This document shows, piece after piece, positions 28,234-40,000 of a DNA stretch of 64,000 bases. The translations under genes were made by a program, and so were the position numbers. How positions within the stretch are numbered: the first letter of the stretch is position 1; each line of letters starts with the position of its first letter. The DNA is from Paragonimus westermani. Its lineage: Eukaryota; Platyhelminthes; Trematoda; Plagiorchiida; Troglotrematidae. The DNA is taken from assembly GCA_008508345.1 (NCBI GenBank), contig QNGE01002429.1, forward strand, positions 33,391 to 97,390. The letters are read 5' to 3'. A model generated the notes under the pieces. It had not been told where the DNA came from. It saw only the letters and a program-made list of their open reading frames with translations, and ran no database searches.

Positions 28234-28689
28234 CCTAACTAACCAAACATTCAATATCAAGGTGCCTACGAGCTGCACATAAACAACCAAGCTGTAGATA
28301 AAAGTAAAGTGTCAACATCGAGGCAGCCTCCTTACGGCTTTCACTGCCTATTAAGCGTCATCATTATGTACACTCACCTTAAAGACAAGTCGACAAAACA
28401 ACGACAACATTCATGCAACTGCACACAATTAGACACCATCTCACCTAACGTCTCCAGCCACCGACTCTGTGAATCGCGAAGTTTCCAGCTCAGCAGAGGA
28501 ACCCGACCGACAGTGGCCAACCCCTTTGGCGTCTCAGCAGAACAAACTTGTCACCAAAACTCAACGGCTGGAGCTGAAACAAAAACAATGCTAACTTCTG
28601 TGTAATACCTTTGTACCTCCAATCTGTGACGACTTGTCTCGTGTGAAAATTCGGTGGTGCTTATTGTGAGGTCACTGACACATTAGTCA

Positions 28690-28795
28690 ACATGGCTGAT
28701 TTACGCTAACGTTATAGTGTTCAAATCCCGGACTTGGCAATGGTATGCACTCTCAACTGGCTCCAACAAAAATGAAATTCTGCCACGGCACTTCC
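28690..28795 (+). repeat. Decayed copy of the hammerhead SINE
   Basis: It shares the B-box block GTTCAAATCCCGG (about 28,719-28,731), TTGGCAA and GGTATGCACT with the copy at the window start, in the same order and spacing. The ribozyme core is broken: CUGANGA is absent (CAACTGG in its place), GAAA survives at 28,774-28,777, and the GUC cleavage triplet and stem I pairing are lost. It is a dead family member in the transporter intron, antisense to the gene. Confidence 0.6.
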
Positions 28796-29048
28796 AATAT
28801 AAACAGGACTGTTTAAAAATGTGTTATCAGGCTGCAAAAACTGTATCTAATTATGTGATGTTCAACTTCTACTAACCAAAACCTTCACTGCTCATTACTA
28901 GACGTGTCTACTCACCCGGTAGTCGTGTAAATTTACAAAAATAGGACCTCCAATTTTGTGGACTCAAGATAACACCGATCTGTGCTTATTATTTGCCATT
29001 TTGAGTGATATCTTTGCGTAATTCACGTCACAATGAAATCACACTCAC

Positions 29049-29749
29049 CTCAGTGATAATCAGCCCTTTGGTAAATTCAACCTGCGCTTTGGAGCTGGTT
29101 GTCCAAACCTTCCTGGACATATCTGGTGCCCACTGCGTAAGTCCAAACAAAGCCATTAGTATTCCGAATACCAGCCCACAGCAAGCAATAAACAAGAACG
29201 AAATTTGTAGTGGTATTTTCTCAGCTGTCCGGCTTATGATGAATGTGACTATGGTGCTTGAGTCAAATGCACCAGACATGAGCGAGATAGCAAGTCCTCG
29301 ATATTTTGGAAACATACTGCTAATTTGATGATCACAAATCAGAGTGGATGTGGTGCTAAGGGCTACGAGAATGCCTGCAACAAACAGCATTTCACCAGTC
29401 TCAGCGCTCAAAAATGCGAACATCAGTGTACCCGCGAAGTACATGAATGAAGCAATTATCTTCAGCACACGCAGGCCGACACGATCCATTAGAATACCGG
29501 TTACCGTGATTAAACACATCTGGGTCACAACCCATACGATGAACGCATAATGAAACATCCGTTCTTGCAGTTCGCAACCCTGGTTCGTCACATTGCACAT
29601 ATGGGCGAACACACCCAGTTGCTTGTAAGGATATACGAGAGCATTGTAGCCATAATGATAGCCACCAAACCATAGAAGTTCAAACAACGCGGCAAACAAA
29701 ATAAGCCATTTTTGATGACGCCAGTGGCACAAACCATCCAAATGTTGAC
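29049..29749 (-). CDS. SLC43-family transporter, N-terminal exon (TM1-6)
   Basis: 701 bases, 233 codons plus two bases of a split first codon. The minus strand reads TTTTTTTAG then GTCAACATTTG, so the acceptor is clear and at least one short 5' exon with the start codon is missing. The exon ends GAG/GTGAGT in phase 0. Six hydrophobic segments lie near residues 15-30, 67-88, 95-115, 120-137, 153-170 and 180-202. After TM1 there is an extracellular loop with cysteines and an N-glycosylation-like NVT. MDRVGLRV after TM2 is the major facilitator loop motif, and SGAFDSS corresponds to the conserved NGAFDSS of SLC43 proteins. With the second exon the protein is about 476 residues plus the missing start, close to the roughly 490 usual for SLC43A3. 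Confidence 0.88.
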
Positions 29750-32700
29750 CTAAAAAAATAGAAAAAGTGTACATAAGACAAGTTAGAAAATAGAAACTTG
29801 TCATTGTTTCAAAGTGACGGCATTAAAACCACCAATAACAATCGGTAGTTACCTAACGGCAAATAACAAGGTGTCTTTCGAGGGTTTTATTGGAATGGCA
29901 TGACGATGCTAAATTATGAAGATTTATTACGTATTCAAACGTTTTACATAATACACTAAAACAATATGGTCGTGCTCTGTCGTGCAACATACAAATTTCC
30001 AGGTTTCCAAGACAGGTCAGTGAAACATCCTCATCATAGATGAAACGTCTTTTGCTGAGGTTGACGTTTAAATCCTGTACATCTTCAGAAATAAGGACTA
30101 ATTCCAGCTAAGAAGCAAAAGGTAAGAGGAGATGTAAGAGCTAGCTATTGAAGAAAATCTTGTCAGAACCCAGATATTCTATGTTAAAGTACCCGTGTAT
30201 TGCAAGGTAACAATCCAAATGTATTGCGTCGTTAGCTGAACAATACGCTAAGCAATTTTCGGACTTTCATTACACCAGCATTTACGACAAACCTGTGGAT
30301 GCCTGTACACACAGAGCCTTTGTCAGTTTTTACACCGACTTTTTACTCACCGAATGCAACCACCATAAACCAACGGAGTATTTAGATCAAATAAGATATA
30401 ACATTATTTGAGTGTAGTTGTTATATTTTAAAAAAACTTTCCTTTTGTGTATCACAAATGACTTATCTGGTTTATAACGCACACATTATGAACAGTAGAC
30501 AAAAATTTGCTCCCATTTTCCAACATCGAGTAAACGCTCAAAAACCTTTCCATGAGATTACAGTCCAGTGTGCTGCGTGAACACTGAAAATCTGTCCCAA
30601 TGTCTATTTAGCAATGTAGGTACGCTGTCAGCTCTATAGAAAACCATACACCTACTGATGACAGTAAAGTCTTCAACACTAAAGGGACACAAAGAGATGT
30701 CGTACGCATTCAGAATCAAAGAGTGGGTGACCGCTGTTTTCTTAATTAAATGACTTATTGAGACAGAACTAAGATGGAGCTTAACTGTCGCTAATATACC
30801 ACGTCGCAAATAAAACGTTTTCAGTGAATTAATTCTACGATATCTTGGCAGTCTCTTAAACATGGTTTGTTGGAGCATAGATGGAAATAAGTAAAAGTGC
30901 CAGCTCCTGTCGGATTTGCATCAAAACATTTTGACCCATTTACGAGTAATCTTTCATTGAGGTCCGATTGAGCACATCCTGGTTTATCCCCAAACTCGAT
31001 GAGATCCTGGTTTCAGCTCAGCTGCGATACGTGATCTCGTCGTTACAATAACCCGAGAAGGAAATAGTGATTCGTATTATTCTTCTGGGACAGATTTAAG
31101 GGAGCTGGGATCGTAAAACCCCGAATTCCGAAGCGGTATACATTCTTTCCTGCCCTCGAAAACCTGCTCGTAACGCAACAAGCTGCTTGTACAAGTGGGT
31201 AAACAACAAACAATTTTGTGGGTCATTACATTCCAACAACTTAGCCATTAGGTCATATGAACAGATGTCCGGAACAGCTCCGTTTAATTTGTGAAATGTA
31301 TTATGTAAACACCCTCGTTAATGTCAAAGTAAGAGCAGTATTAGTACTGCACTTGTGACTAGCCGGTTTTCCTTAAAACAGGTAGTGAGAATCTGTGTTC
31401 ATAACTTGACCACCGTTTATGCCAAATAAGGATGATATTTTACTCAGGCCGGAGGAGTCTTAAGGACAGATGCGTCCTCTTGTTTATAACTTTGTTGCTT
31501 ATGTCTTCAGTACAGCTGACTAAAAATATACACGTCGGTATGAATCGCGCGAGGCAACAGTCTAGGAAAAGCAACGTTGTAATAGCCGTTAACCAGGTTT
31601 CATTAACAACAACGCTACGAAGGTCAATGATACTCGGTATGACCATTACATTTTACGTTTATTGCAAATAGGGGGATGACCTCCAAGTTGAGAGTAACTG
31701 CTGAAATAATCGATTTGCTTAGCAGGTAAAAATTTGAGGACGAGTGAGTTCGAAGGGTGGTAGATTTATGACCAAAAGTCGGTTTTTCTATATAGCTTCT
31801 CACAAGCTCTTTGAAGGTGCTATCCTAAGCCATCTGTTAATGCGCTTCCAGACAACGTCGTGCTTACAGCACCCCTTTGTTGTGGCTAGGGAACATACTT
31901 ATTTTTGTAAACCATTCTGGTGTTCCAGAAAAGAATTATGATTCATTGTGATGGCCACCGGCTGCAAAGCAAACGAAAGGTGCGCTCAGAAGATCAAACG
32001 GTTAGAAAACACTAAGACGGCATACGAACCGATTTGTTCATCAAGCAACATGCTTCCCAGATCCCCCTGCCAGTATTAAGCTGGGTTAACTGGCATTTGC
32101 CTAGGGTAGATATAACTTCCACAATGACTCTTCAAAGGACTTGGCCACTTCTGTCGCATCCGAATGCAGAGTTCAACATCTTGGATAGCATCAGTCAAAC
32201 CAGTGAGCGCAAAAGTCAATGTACTGGCCAACACCACTCATTAGACGACAAACTCCAGTATCCACCTTACTCTATCGTAGAGCAGACCCCTGTTTGGAGG
32301 CATGGGTGAGGTTCATCAAACCAACCATCAAACTGCATCTCAACAGTTGTATTGTGTCCAGGCTATGATCAGACTCTCAACAAACAACAGCCAATCGTCT
32401 CAGGCTGTCAGTATCGGTTGTCTTTCACAGCATCATATTCAATCAGTGCGTAGGAACATCTCTGTCTACCTTCTCAAGTTTTCCACTCTCATCCTCTTCT
32501 ACATGATAACGGTTGTATACTCACTAGTACGTGCACTGCATCCAGTGTTTGTTTCCTGTGACATCTTTCACACAGGCCAGCGCACAAACCCTGTTCTGTT
32601 TTATACGATCAGTTCAACAAACTTATTGATCTTCATCAGGCCTCCTGGTGTCACCTGTCGTTGCTTTATGAATTCAAAGCATTCAGTGTACATAAATCAA

Positions 32701-33554
32701 TGGGTGCAGGACATCAGGCATGCCTATGTTGAACATTGAAAACTCCCGTTAATAGGGTGTACTGCCTCTTGCCTATCTATATTCAACAATATGGTCTTGT
32801 AATCTAGTCAATGATGCAATCCTGATCTGAAGCAAAATTTCATCTGCGTCTTTCCGGGAACCGTAAATAAATAACTCGGCAAGTGGATGGCGGTGTAACT
32901 GTGGGAAAGAAGGCCAAAACTTTACTGCCGAACTGGGTCTCAGTTTAGAGATAATCTTGTGCACATGAACCTCAAGGTTCATGTAAGGCAAATTGCCCAT
33001 AAAATTCCGAAGTTCTATGAATACTGTATCCGTTTGCCTTTTAACGCATTTTACTCAAAGGCCAATTCTTCTGAATGCTCCTATACTATGTTCACCGATC
33101 GCATCTTACTGATTTTATTGTTCCAGCCCCAAACTTTGATGCCAAGGCAGGTCACGTGTTGAGATTAGCTCCGTCACAAATACCTGAACCGTGGCGACGG
33201 GGACAGATTCACACATATTCTTCTAAGCCATTACCAGTTTCATGCCAACATGACTTTTCTCTGTCCACGATGTTGCTCCGCCAAGGTGCATGCTGTGTCC
33301 TCCTCACGAATGAACTGTAAACGATTACTTTGCAGGTGACCATAAATGACAAAATTATATGTAAAACGGAAGCTCATGTTGGTAAGCTTGCCTCGACCAT
33401 AATTACGCATTATTTGTGTCACTGTTTTCTGGGTTTAATGATGTTTGTCAGTGCAGCCTCAAAGGGCTAAATGAAAATAGACTAAGCTATCAAGGTGTTC
33501 AGGCGAAATAAAAAACCAACAGCAGAGTATTCTTTAATATATCGAGTAACCGCT
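29750..33554. other. No recognisable gene; probable 5' intron or flank of the SLC43-like gene
   Basis: The missing first coding exon and promoter of the transporter should lie somewhere above 29,750 on the minus strand, but I could not identify them. The longest open frame (32,302-32,739, +, 145 codons) has no recognisable domain. No repeat shared with the rest of the window was seen here. Confidence 0.4.
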
Positions 33555-33775
33555 GTGGACTGGGATGTTTCTGACTAGAGATGTGGCTAGTCTCCATTAA
33601 ATTCAAACCAGAATATTTCATAATGGACAATGATATACAATGCAAACTGACATGCTGGGAGAGCGAGATGCAAGCAAAAAGCGACAGACCGCAGTGCACG
33701 GAAAACACGCGAGCATGTGACCAGAGAAATTAGTGATTTTGGGTGATCGAACAAACGGCAGAAGTCTAACACAGC
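33555..33775 (-). repeat. Dispersed ~220-bp repeat, copy 1
   Basis: Read on the minus strand this matches 34,463-34,683 (+) at roughly three quarters identity by eye. Shared blocks include CCAAAATCACT, CGTGCACT, CTGTCGCTT, CATCTCGCTCT, CAGCATGTCAGT and GTTTGAATTTAATG. The front half also resembles 44,760-44,900. No coding domain, terminal inverted repeat or Pol III box was recognised, so the class is unknown. Confidence 0.7.
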
Positions 33776-34462
33776 CAAATAGTATGAGAGTACAACGGCC
33801 GAAATCAGTAGCAAGACAGTCAGGACATGTTACAAAACGAAAATGCCTTTACACAGCTCGTAACAAAATTGCTCACAACTGCAAGAAATCGTTTCTAGCT
33901 TCTTCATTTTTGTTGGTCAACATATTCGCTCATTCTTTCAGGATCCTTAGAATGAGTTGATTAATAACGATTGACAGCCAGCATCTCAAACTACAATTCA
34001 TTCTGGAGCACGTTCTTTACAGAAGCTTATAAATGGCTCATGAATCCACGAACAAGTCAGCCGTTTGGTTTAAAACACTATGAAACTTTTTTAATCTCAT
34101 TTTGTTAACTGATGACCGGTGGTCTATTTAGTCCCAAACAACTAATGAATCCAACAACCTGCAACTGCATCTAAAGAGACAGGTGGTAAGTCCCTATATA
34201 CAAATTAGCTGGTCCCTTGTGCGAAATATTTGGAAATCGTTGGCACAGTTGTGCACCGTAATCCATATCCATAGAATCTGCAAACAGAGCGAAGGTCCAA
34301 ATCAAAACTCGAATGCTTAAGCGTCCTTTACACTGTAAATAGGTCGGGGATGAGAAGTTTTTGAAAAATGTTCTGTTGCTTTTTTCAGGGTTTCGAATTT
34401 GACAGAAATTCCTTCGTCTTCGAGAAAGTAAGTCACCCGTATTTCTGAGACAGGTCCGCACA

Positions 34463-34683
34463 GCGTGTTAAACGGTTCCCGTTCTATTCGATAATCCAAA
34501 ATCACTCTTCTTTCGGGTCGCTTGCTTGCTTGTTTTTCGTGCACTATGTTCTGTCGCTTCTTGCACACATCTCGCTCTTTCAGCATGTCAGTCTGCATTG
34601 TGTATCATCATCTGTTATGGAATGTTCTAGTTTGAATTTAATGAGGGCTAGCCACATTTCTAGTCAGGAATGTTTTAGTCCTC
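34463..34683 (+). repeat. Dispersed ~220-bp repeat, copy 2
   Basis: Inverted partner of 33,555-33,775, separated by about 690 bases. The similarity stops on both sides, so these could be two independent insertions or the ends of one foldback element about 1.1 kb long. The third relative in the 44.7 kb element favours a dispersed family. Confidence 0.7.
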
Positions 34684-36173
34684 CAAAGGATAAAATGCTA
34701 CAGCACAAGCTAAGTTCTCCACAGTAAGCCCTAGACAATTCCTTAACAATACGGAACTTACTCGCAATAATCTGAGAGCGTACTATATTTTTTTATTAAA
34801 ACCTCTCATTTTCACTATCACCACAACGACCTTAAGTCAGAAAAGTGGTTGTTGGGGCTCGGGCTGCTTCTCAGCTCAACAGTGCAGTGCAGTATCCTGG
34901 AGAAAGTGACCGTTGCTACAGCTGAATGCGCCCAGCGGTTGACTGAATTAAAGACGGGACGTAATTGTGCTGTCTGGTGAACAAAAAATGGATAGTGTGC
35001 TAGATTTTTTTCAGTAAGTTTATCTTTTTGACAATGAAACAAATGACTATGAGGATGGAAAACACCGCACTGACAGCAAGAATATCGAGGGTTGTCTTGG
35101 GAAACCTGAGACCTTTAAAGCGTCCGGGTAACGAAACTGCTAGAGAAGAACAGACATCGAATACCGTCAGTCTGACTCAGCGAAACATCAGCTACCTCCC
35201 TCGGAGATGAGAGATCGTGATGGGTCTCAGATGTCTCCCACATGGTTTAGGGCGCTTCTGGCGGTTCGTAAACTTCACAAGAAATTAGAAGTGCCTAAAG
35301 CAAAGCGATAACCATCATGTGTTGACGTTCAAAGTGATCATATTAAGAACCACTACTGTTTCTCATATTTGTAGACGATTCAGCGGCATTTCCAGAATGT
35401 CCGTATTATTTTTTGCAGATAGCATGAAGACAGCATGCAACTCCTAAAATCTAGTCCGACAGTTATACTCGAGATGGATAAAAATGACATCTTCCATACG
35501 GCCAAGTGCAGACGTCCATTCAGAGGCGAAGTATGAAAGCTGGTCACTGTGACTGAGAACTTAAGTGGTAAGCTATTTTGTGCAAAACTTGAGCTTCCAA
35601 ATCACCGTTGATTTCACAGTCGGATGCGAGTGCCCGGTTGTCGCAAGAATGAAACGAAGCGTAAATGCAGCTGGTGAGAGTGATTGCAAATAGAAAAACA
35701 CAGGTGTCAGTGCTACTGTCTGATAAGCGTTCTAATCCCCCTATGTGGAAAAGGTAGTGCATGTTCAAAGTTCATCCTGGAAGAGGAAAAGAATGCAGTG
35801 GAGGAGGGACGATATAAGTTTGCTGCAAAGTTAATAAAAAATAAAGAAAGAGGCTTATTGAAAGGTCCAAAATGCTGGACTCCATCTCAACAAAGTGAAC
35901 TGGAGGATGTAGTCTAAATGGAAAGAAGCACCTGCAACGGAAATAGACGACACAATATCACGCTTGTAAATTTTCCGCCTGCAAATCTATCCACAAAACG
36001 TCTTTCAAAAATGCTCCGTCATCAAAAGGAACAAAAGTCATCACGTTGAAGAAGCTTACATAAAAACATTAGTTTTATTAGCAAACATTCACAAACATTT
36101 TATGGAACAATCACCTTTACCACAATGGCTTTGAGCTTCACATCAATGTACTGCAGCTCATTTTGCTGCTCAT
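34684..36173. other. No recognisable gene (about 1.5 kb)
   Basis: Short unassigned open frames only. A plus-strand frame ending at 35,917 has a lysine- and glutamate-rich end (EEEKNAVEEGRY), but no splice context or domain supports an exon. Confidence 0.4.
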
Positions 36174-37085
36174 GTCAGCAGTAACGTGAAATATCCTGAA
36201 AGAAATGTTAATGACAGTGTTACAACTTAACAAAAGAAGATTACGCGTAAGAACTAAAAACGAGTTGGATGCACGTACGCCATTGACTGCGCCACATTAC
36301 CGTTACGTATTACTCTTCTAGTCAGCGATTCAAGTGACCAATAAAACCCCAGTCGGGCTAGACACACCTACCCACTTTGCTCAGTGGAACAATTAAGGCG
36401 TTCATACGTCGCGACCACGTTGCTGCTTGACCACCACGCGGTTTCACCCTACTGCTTGTGGTCTCACTCCGTAGTGCCCGGTACAAAAAACACCCAGCTG
36501 ATGTACAGAGTAAATGACCTAACCATCGCAAGCTGTGCGGCGTGAATAGCTGGCCAATTGGCCGTGCGTCCCAAACGTTCTGGAATGCGCCGACAAACAG
36601 TCATATTGATGATGCGATCAGTCCACTTGATATGGGTTAACTGACGGAGAGAACCATGGTCAATCGCAGCAAGTCTGCCGATATCTTCGTCGTGGACAGG
36701 CCACGCCTCCAAAACACCGAGCAGAATTGAACGCACATAAGCGTTTAACGCCATCCCTTTCTGAGAAAACCACACGTTTCTTGACGCCACAGGTGAGGGA
36801 GGTTAGTAAAAGTATCCCATGCCTTTGCCATTCTTGCTGATATCGCATCAGTAATATTGCAGGCTGATGAGATAGTGTTATTCAACTATGCGAGACTGTC
36901 CATCGTCTCCTGTGGACCGCCTGTAATAAAGGAGGTAGGAGTGTAAATGCGGCAGTCTTGAGGCATCACTTAGCATTTTGAAGGTGTGAAGTGCATTCCA
37001 TACACACCATGCCGGTCACTTGCCTTGTTTAGCAAGGTCTGCATGTCTACGGCAGAGGGGTTAAGTAAGAAGATGCCATCCATTT
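36174..37085 (-). mobile_element. LINE relic, inverted near-identical copy of 10,077-10,981
   Basis: The reverse complement follows the 9.9-10.98 kb relic almost base for base, from just after the CADN site (GATAACATC there, GATGGCATC here) to the shared end at GTTACTGCTG. Both copies carry the same early stop (TAG TTG after TCTCGCA) and the same frame breaks. Differences are scattered substitutions, for example GCTTGTG versus GCTTATG in the segment after MALNA. The copy is shorter at its 5' end than the left one. No poly-A tail or obvious target duplication is visible at the 3' end. Confidence 0.82.
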
Positions 37086-40000
37086 ACTCCAAGTCTGTCA
37101 ACCTAGCACTGAAAATTTTAAAACTAAACTCACTAGATTATTTGAGCGCAAATTTCTGAATGTCGTCTACGACAAATCTGAACAACAAAGAGTACAGCAT
37201 ACGCAGCTGAAAACGTCACAGTCAACTGTCCGTAAACCTTTACCTAGCTTACAGAATAAGCTTAAAGTGATCTCAGCATGTTCACGTATTTTCACAGAAC
37301 TCCTTCGCGTAGAAGGTAGTTGCGTAGGACGTTACAAACAGCTGAGTCAGACGCCGCCCTTGAGTCAGAAAAGACTTCGATCATCGGCTGTCCGTAAGTT
37401 TCGATGATCCATGAACTGCTGCGATGTAAACGTGTAGTCAGTGCATTCTCGACAGAATCAGACCCCAGCCAGCTTATCACATACCTAGCTTGAGGTTTGA
37501 GCAACTAAATGCGAATGTGACGGTCATTTCCAGAAACTCCAAACAATGTGCTTTTCTCCCTCAAAGAGCTGATTTCCTCTTCTATCTTCTAAGCAGCGGT
37601 GCTCGTTTTACGCCTTCATTATTTTTTCTCATTCGAAGGAGTTACTTGTTTCCTACTATTTTCGCACACGGTATGACTCTGATAACGTTGTTATCACGCG
37701 TTTTTCGGAAGTATAATCTAATTTCTTCCCCACCTGCTCTGTTGTGTGGTGGAGTGAACGGTGTTAGTTACCAGCGGCGTAACATGCACACTTAACTTAA
37801 TACGTCGCAACGAAGTTACACTAGACCCAAACGACCAATCGACTTTTCCATCGTTATTGATTTCCGTGGACGCTGACTGTCTTAAAGGCATGAGAGGTTT
37901 AACGTTATAAACAATATTTTTATTGGGCAGTATGGTATGACAATTTACTATCTCCATTTGCTTATCCGTGTGATTTCTGACGAAGGTCTAAAACATACGG
38001 TGCATAACAGGGTTAACTGGGCGTCAGTTCATGAACTAAACGTCTTACTTTGGACAACCTTGGTAACAACTTTGGTAACTTGCAAATGACACGTCACAAA
38101 AAATTTTAAGTAACCTAACGTATTTTATAAAACTGTGGCATCGTACGAGAACCTGAGTAGACTATATCTGCACGGTCCCATTTAATGCTCGTGACACCGA
38201 CGCCAGCCTATAAATTTCATTCAGTCTAAAAGTTACGGTGAACTAACTTGCAAGCGAGTTCGAATGAACAACATTTAGCATTTGCTTCCCTAGAGTAAGA
38301 GATGACCGACGTTCACGGGGTACGCACAACTGAAGAATGGCAACGAACATGGGACCGGTCGTGTTCTTCCAACGACTTTTGACCAAATTGTTTAAAATTC
38401 TTCAAGACATATCAATAAGATGAGATGTGTAAGTGATTAGTAAAGTTGCACTCGGCGATTACAAAGGACATAACTGTGGTATTACACCATGCACTGGAAT
38501 TCAGCGTATCAGTCGAACGATTTAAACTACCAGCTGGTATGTCGACCTGTACGTATTTTAGGCTCACAGACCTGCAAGTGCGTCCACGATTAAGCCGGAC
38601 GGTCTAAAATACGGTCTATTAACCGCCCAATACATTCATACGAGGACCATACACACTGCTTGAAGTGCTCGGAAAGGAATCGGCAATTCGCTCAATACTT
38701 GCCTCACAGCAATCCGTCAAACTCATGAGCGGAAACAAACTTGCGCACAGTTACTGCAAAACGTTTTCTGGGTTTGGTATAAAACGTCACCGAAGTGACC
38801 CTCGCTGAAAATGTTCAGCCAAATGCAGGCACGTACCAGTAGTGAATACCCTCTTGCTAATTACCCTTCACAACTACACATCGATTTTCGGAAAATAACC
38901 AACCTCACCAACACCGGTCTGCACTCCGTGAGTAATCTGCGGATTATCTGAAACCGTTGTTATAAGAAAACATTCCGGGTTGCGTCAGTAAAGACTGGAC
39001 AATTGTATCGACCGACAGCTTATCGCTGGTTGTTCGGCGGGCTAATGTGCAGATGCTGATGGATTGAGACACTAAGTGTGCATCTGTTCCGGTTTCCATT
39101 CGTATGAGACATTTACTGCATCCGGAGTTAACGGCAATCAAAATTGGTGTTTCCAACAGGCGTTTATTACTCAGAGACAGATATCCAACCCTGATTCTGA
39201 TCTCAGCAGAAGAACCGTCTTAGTTAATTCCCACTTGAAAAATTGAGGAGGGCAAGTAATGGATTCCCTGGAAAGTCTGCCAATTTTTATAAGCCCAGTA
39301 GCTTCCAGTCATGCGCGTCGTGGACTCCAACGTTCAGAAGTCACACGCCCGACAAGACATCCGCGTGTTGTGCCTCGAAAGCGAAACGGCAAATGAGTTT
39401 AGGGGACTTGAAAAGCAGGATCATTCAAGAACGAACTTCTTTCATTAGGTGTCGTAGATAACCTCATTCCACACAGTGGAAGATTAAGCGAGAAGTTACA
39501 CTAATTGAGGGTAAGAATAAGTGTTTTCGGATTTCAACAAGACGGTGCTGACTCGCAATCACTCCGCAATCCTCTACGCACTTCTCCGTGAGAACGGTGA
39601 AGAACAGTCAGTTTTTTGTTGGAAAGTCGGAAGATTGGTACGTCTCCCTGCAGATGGTATATGTTCGTTGTAATTAACTATCCCACAAGTCGATTTCTTG
39701 ACAAGAGTTGGAAGCAAACCGATGGCCCGATACATCCAGTGAATGGGGGAAATAGTAGCACAAAACGCCATCTGAAAGACCGTTAATAATCGTTTATTCA
39801 TTGCCTACACATTGTTGGTGCTTGTTAAAGTATTACTGAATCATCGTTTTTACATTACAGAATCCGTCACAGAAACAGTATATTCAAACACTTCACGTGT
39901 GGAACTGTTGAGAACAATTGGATGGTGGGGACGGATGGCAGGTTTGAGGGTGACGGAATAAACTAATGACATGACTGATAACACGTTTAAACCATGCTCA

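Larger units (their letters stand above)
17422..29048 (-). other. Intron of the SLC43-like gene (about 11.6 kb)
   Basis: The intron runs from GTGAGT (29,048 downward) to TTTTTAG (17,422), both consensus sites in phase 0. The joined protein falls in the cytoplasmic loop between TM6 and TM7, where the family tolerates variable sequence, so no further exon is needed; a small extra exon cannot be excluded. Inside lie the 26,876-27,239 inverted repeat with its 5-N gap, a polypurine tract at 28,197-28,233 and a decayed hammerhead SINE at 28,690-28,795. About 24,850-26,450 is visibly more GC-rich than its surroundings and may be an unidentified insertion. The remainder shows nothing recognisable. 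Confidence 0.7.

Noticed and set aside
29344..29673. Plus- and minus-strand frames overlapping the transporter exon
   Set aside because: Shadows of the SLC43-like coding frame.
32302..32739. 145-codon plus-strand open frame, one of the longest outside transposons
   Set aside because: No domain, no splice context, composition typical of non-coding DNA.
38947..39224. Minus-strand open frame of about 90 codons with exon-like residues
   Set aside because: No clean acceptor or donor in frame and no family recognised; open frames of this length are expected by chance in 64 kb.
39574..39801. Minus-strand 75-codon frame, possible partner exon of 38.9 and 40.3 kb frames
   Set aside because: Cannot link the frames by splice sites and the residues match nothing I know.
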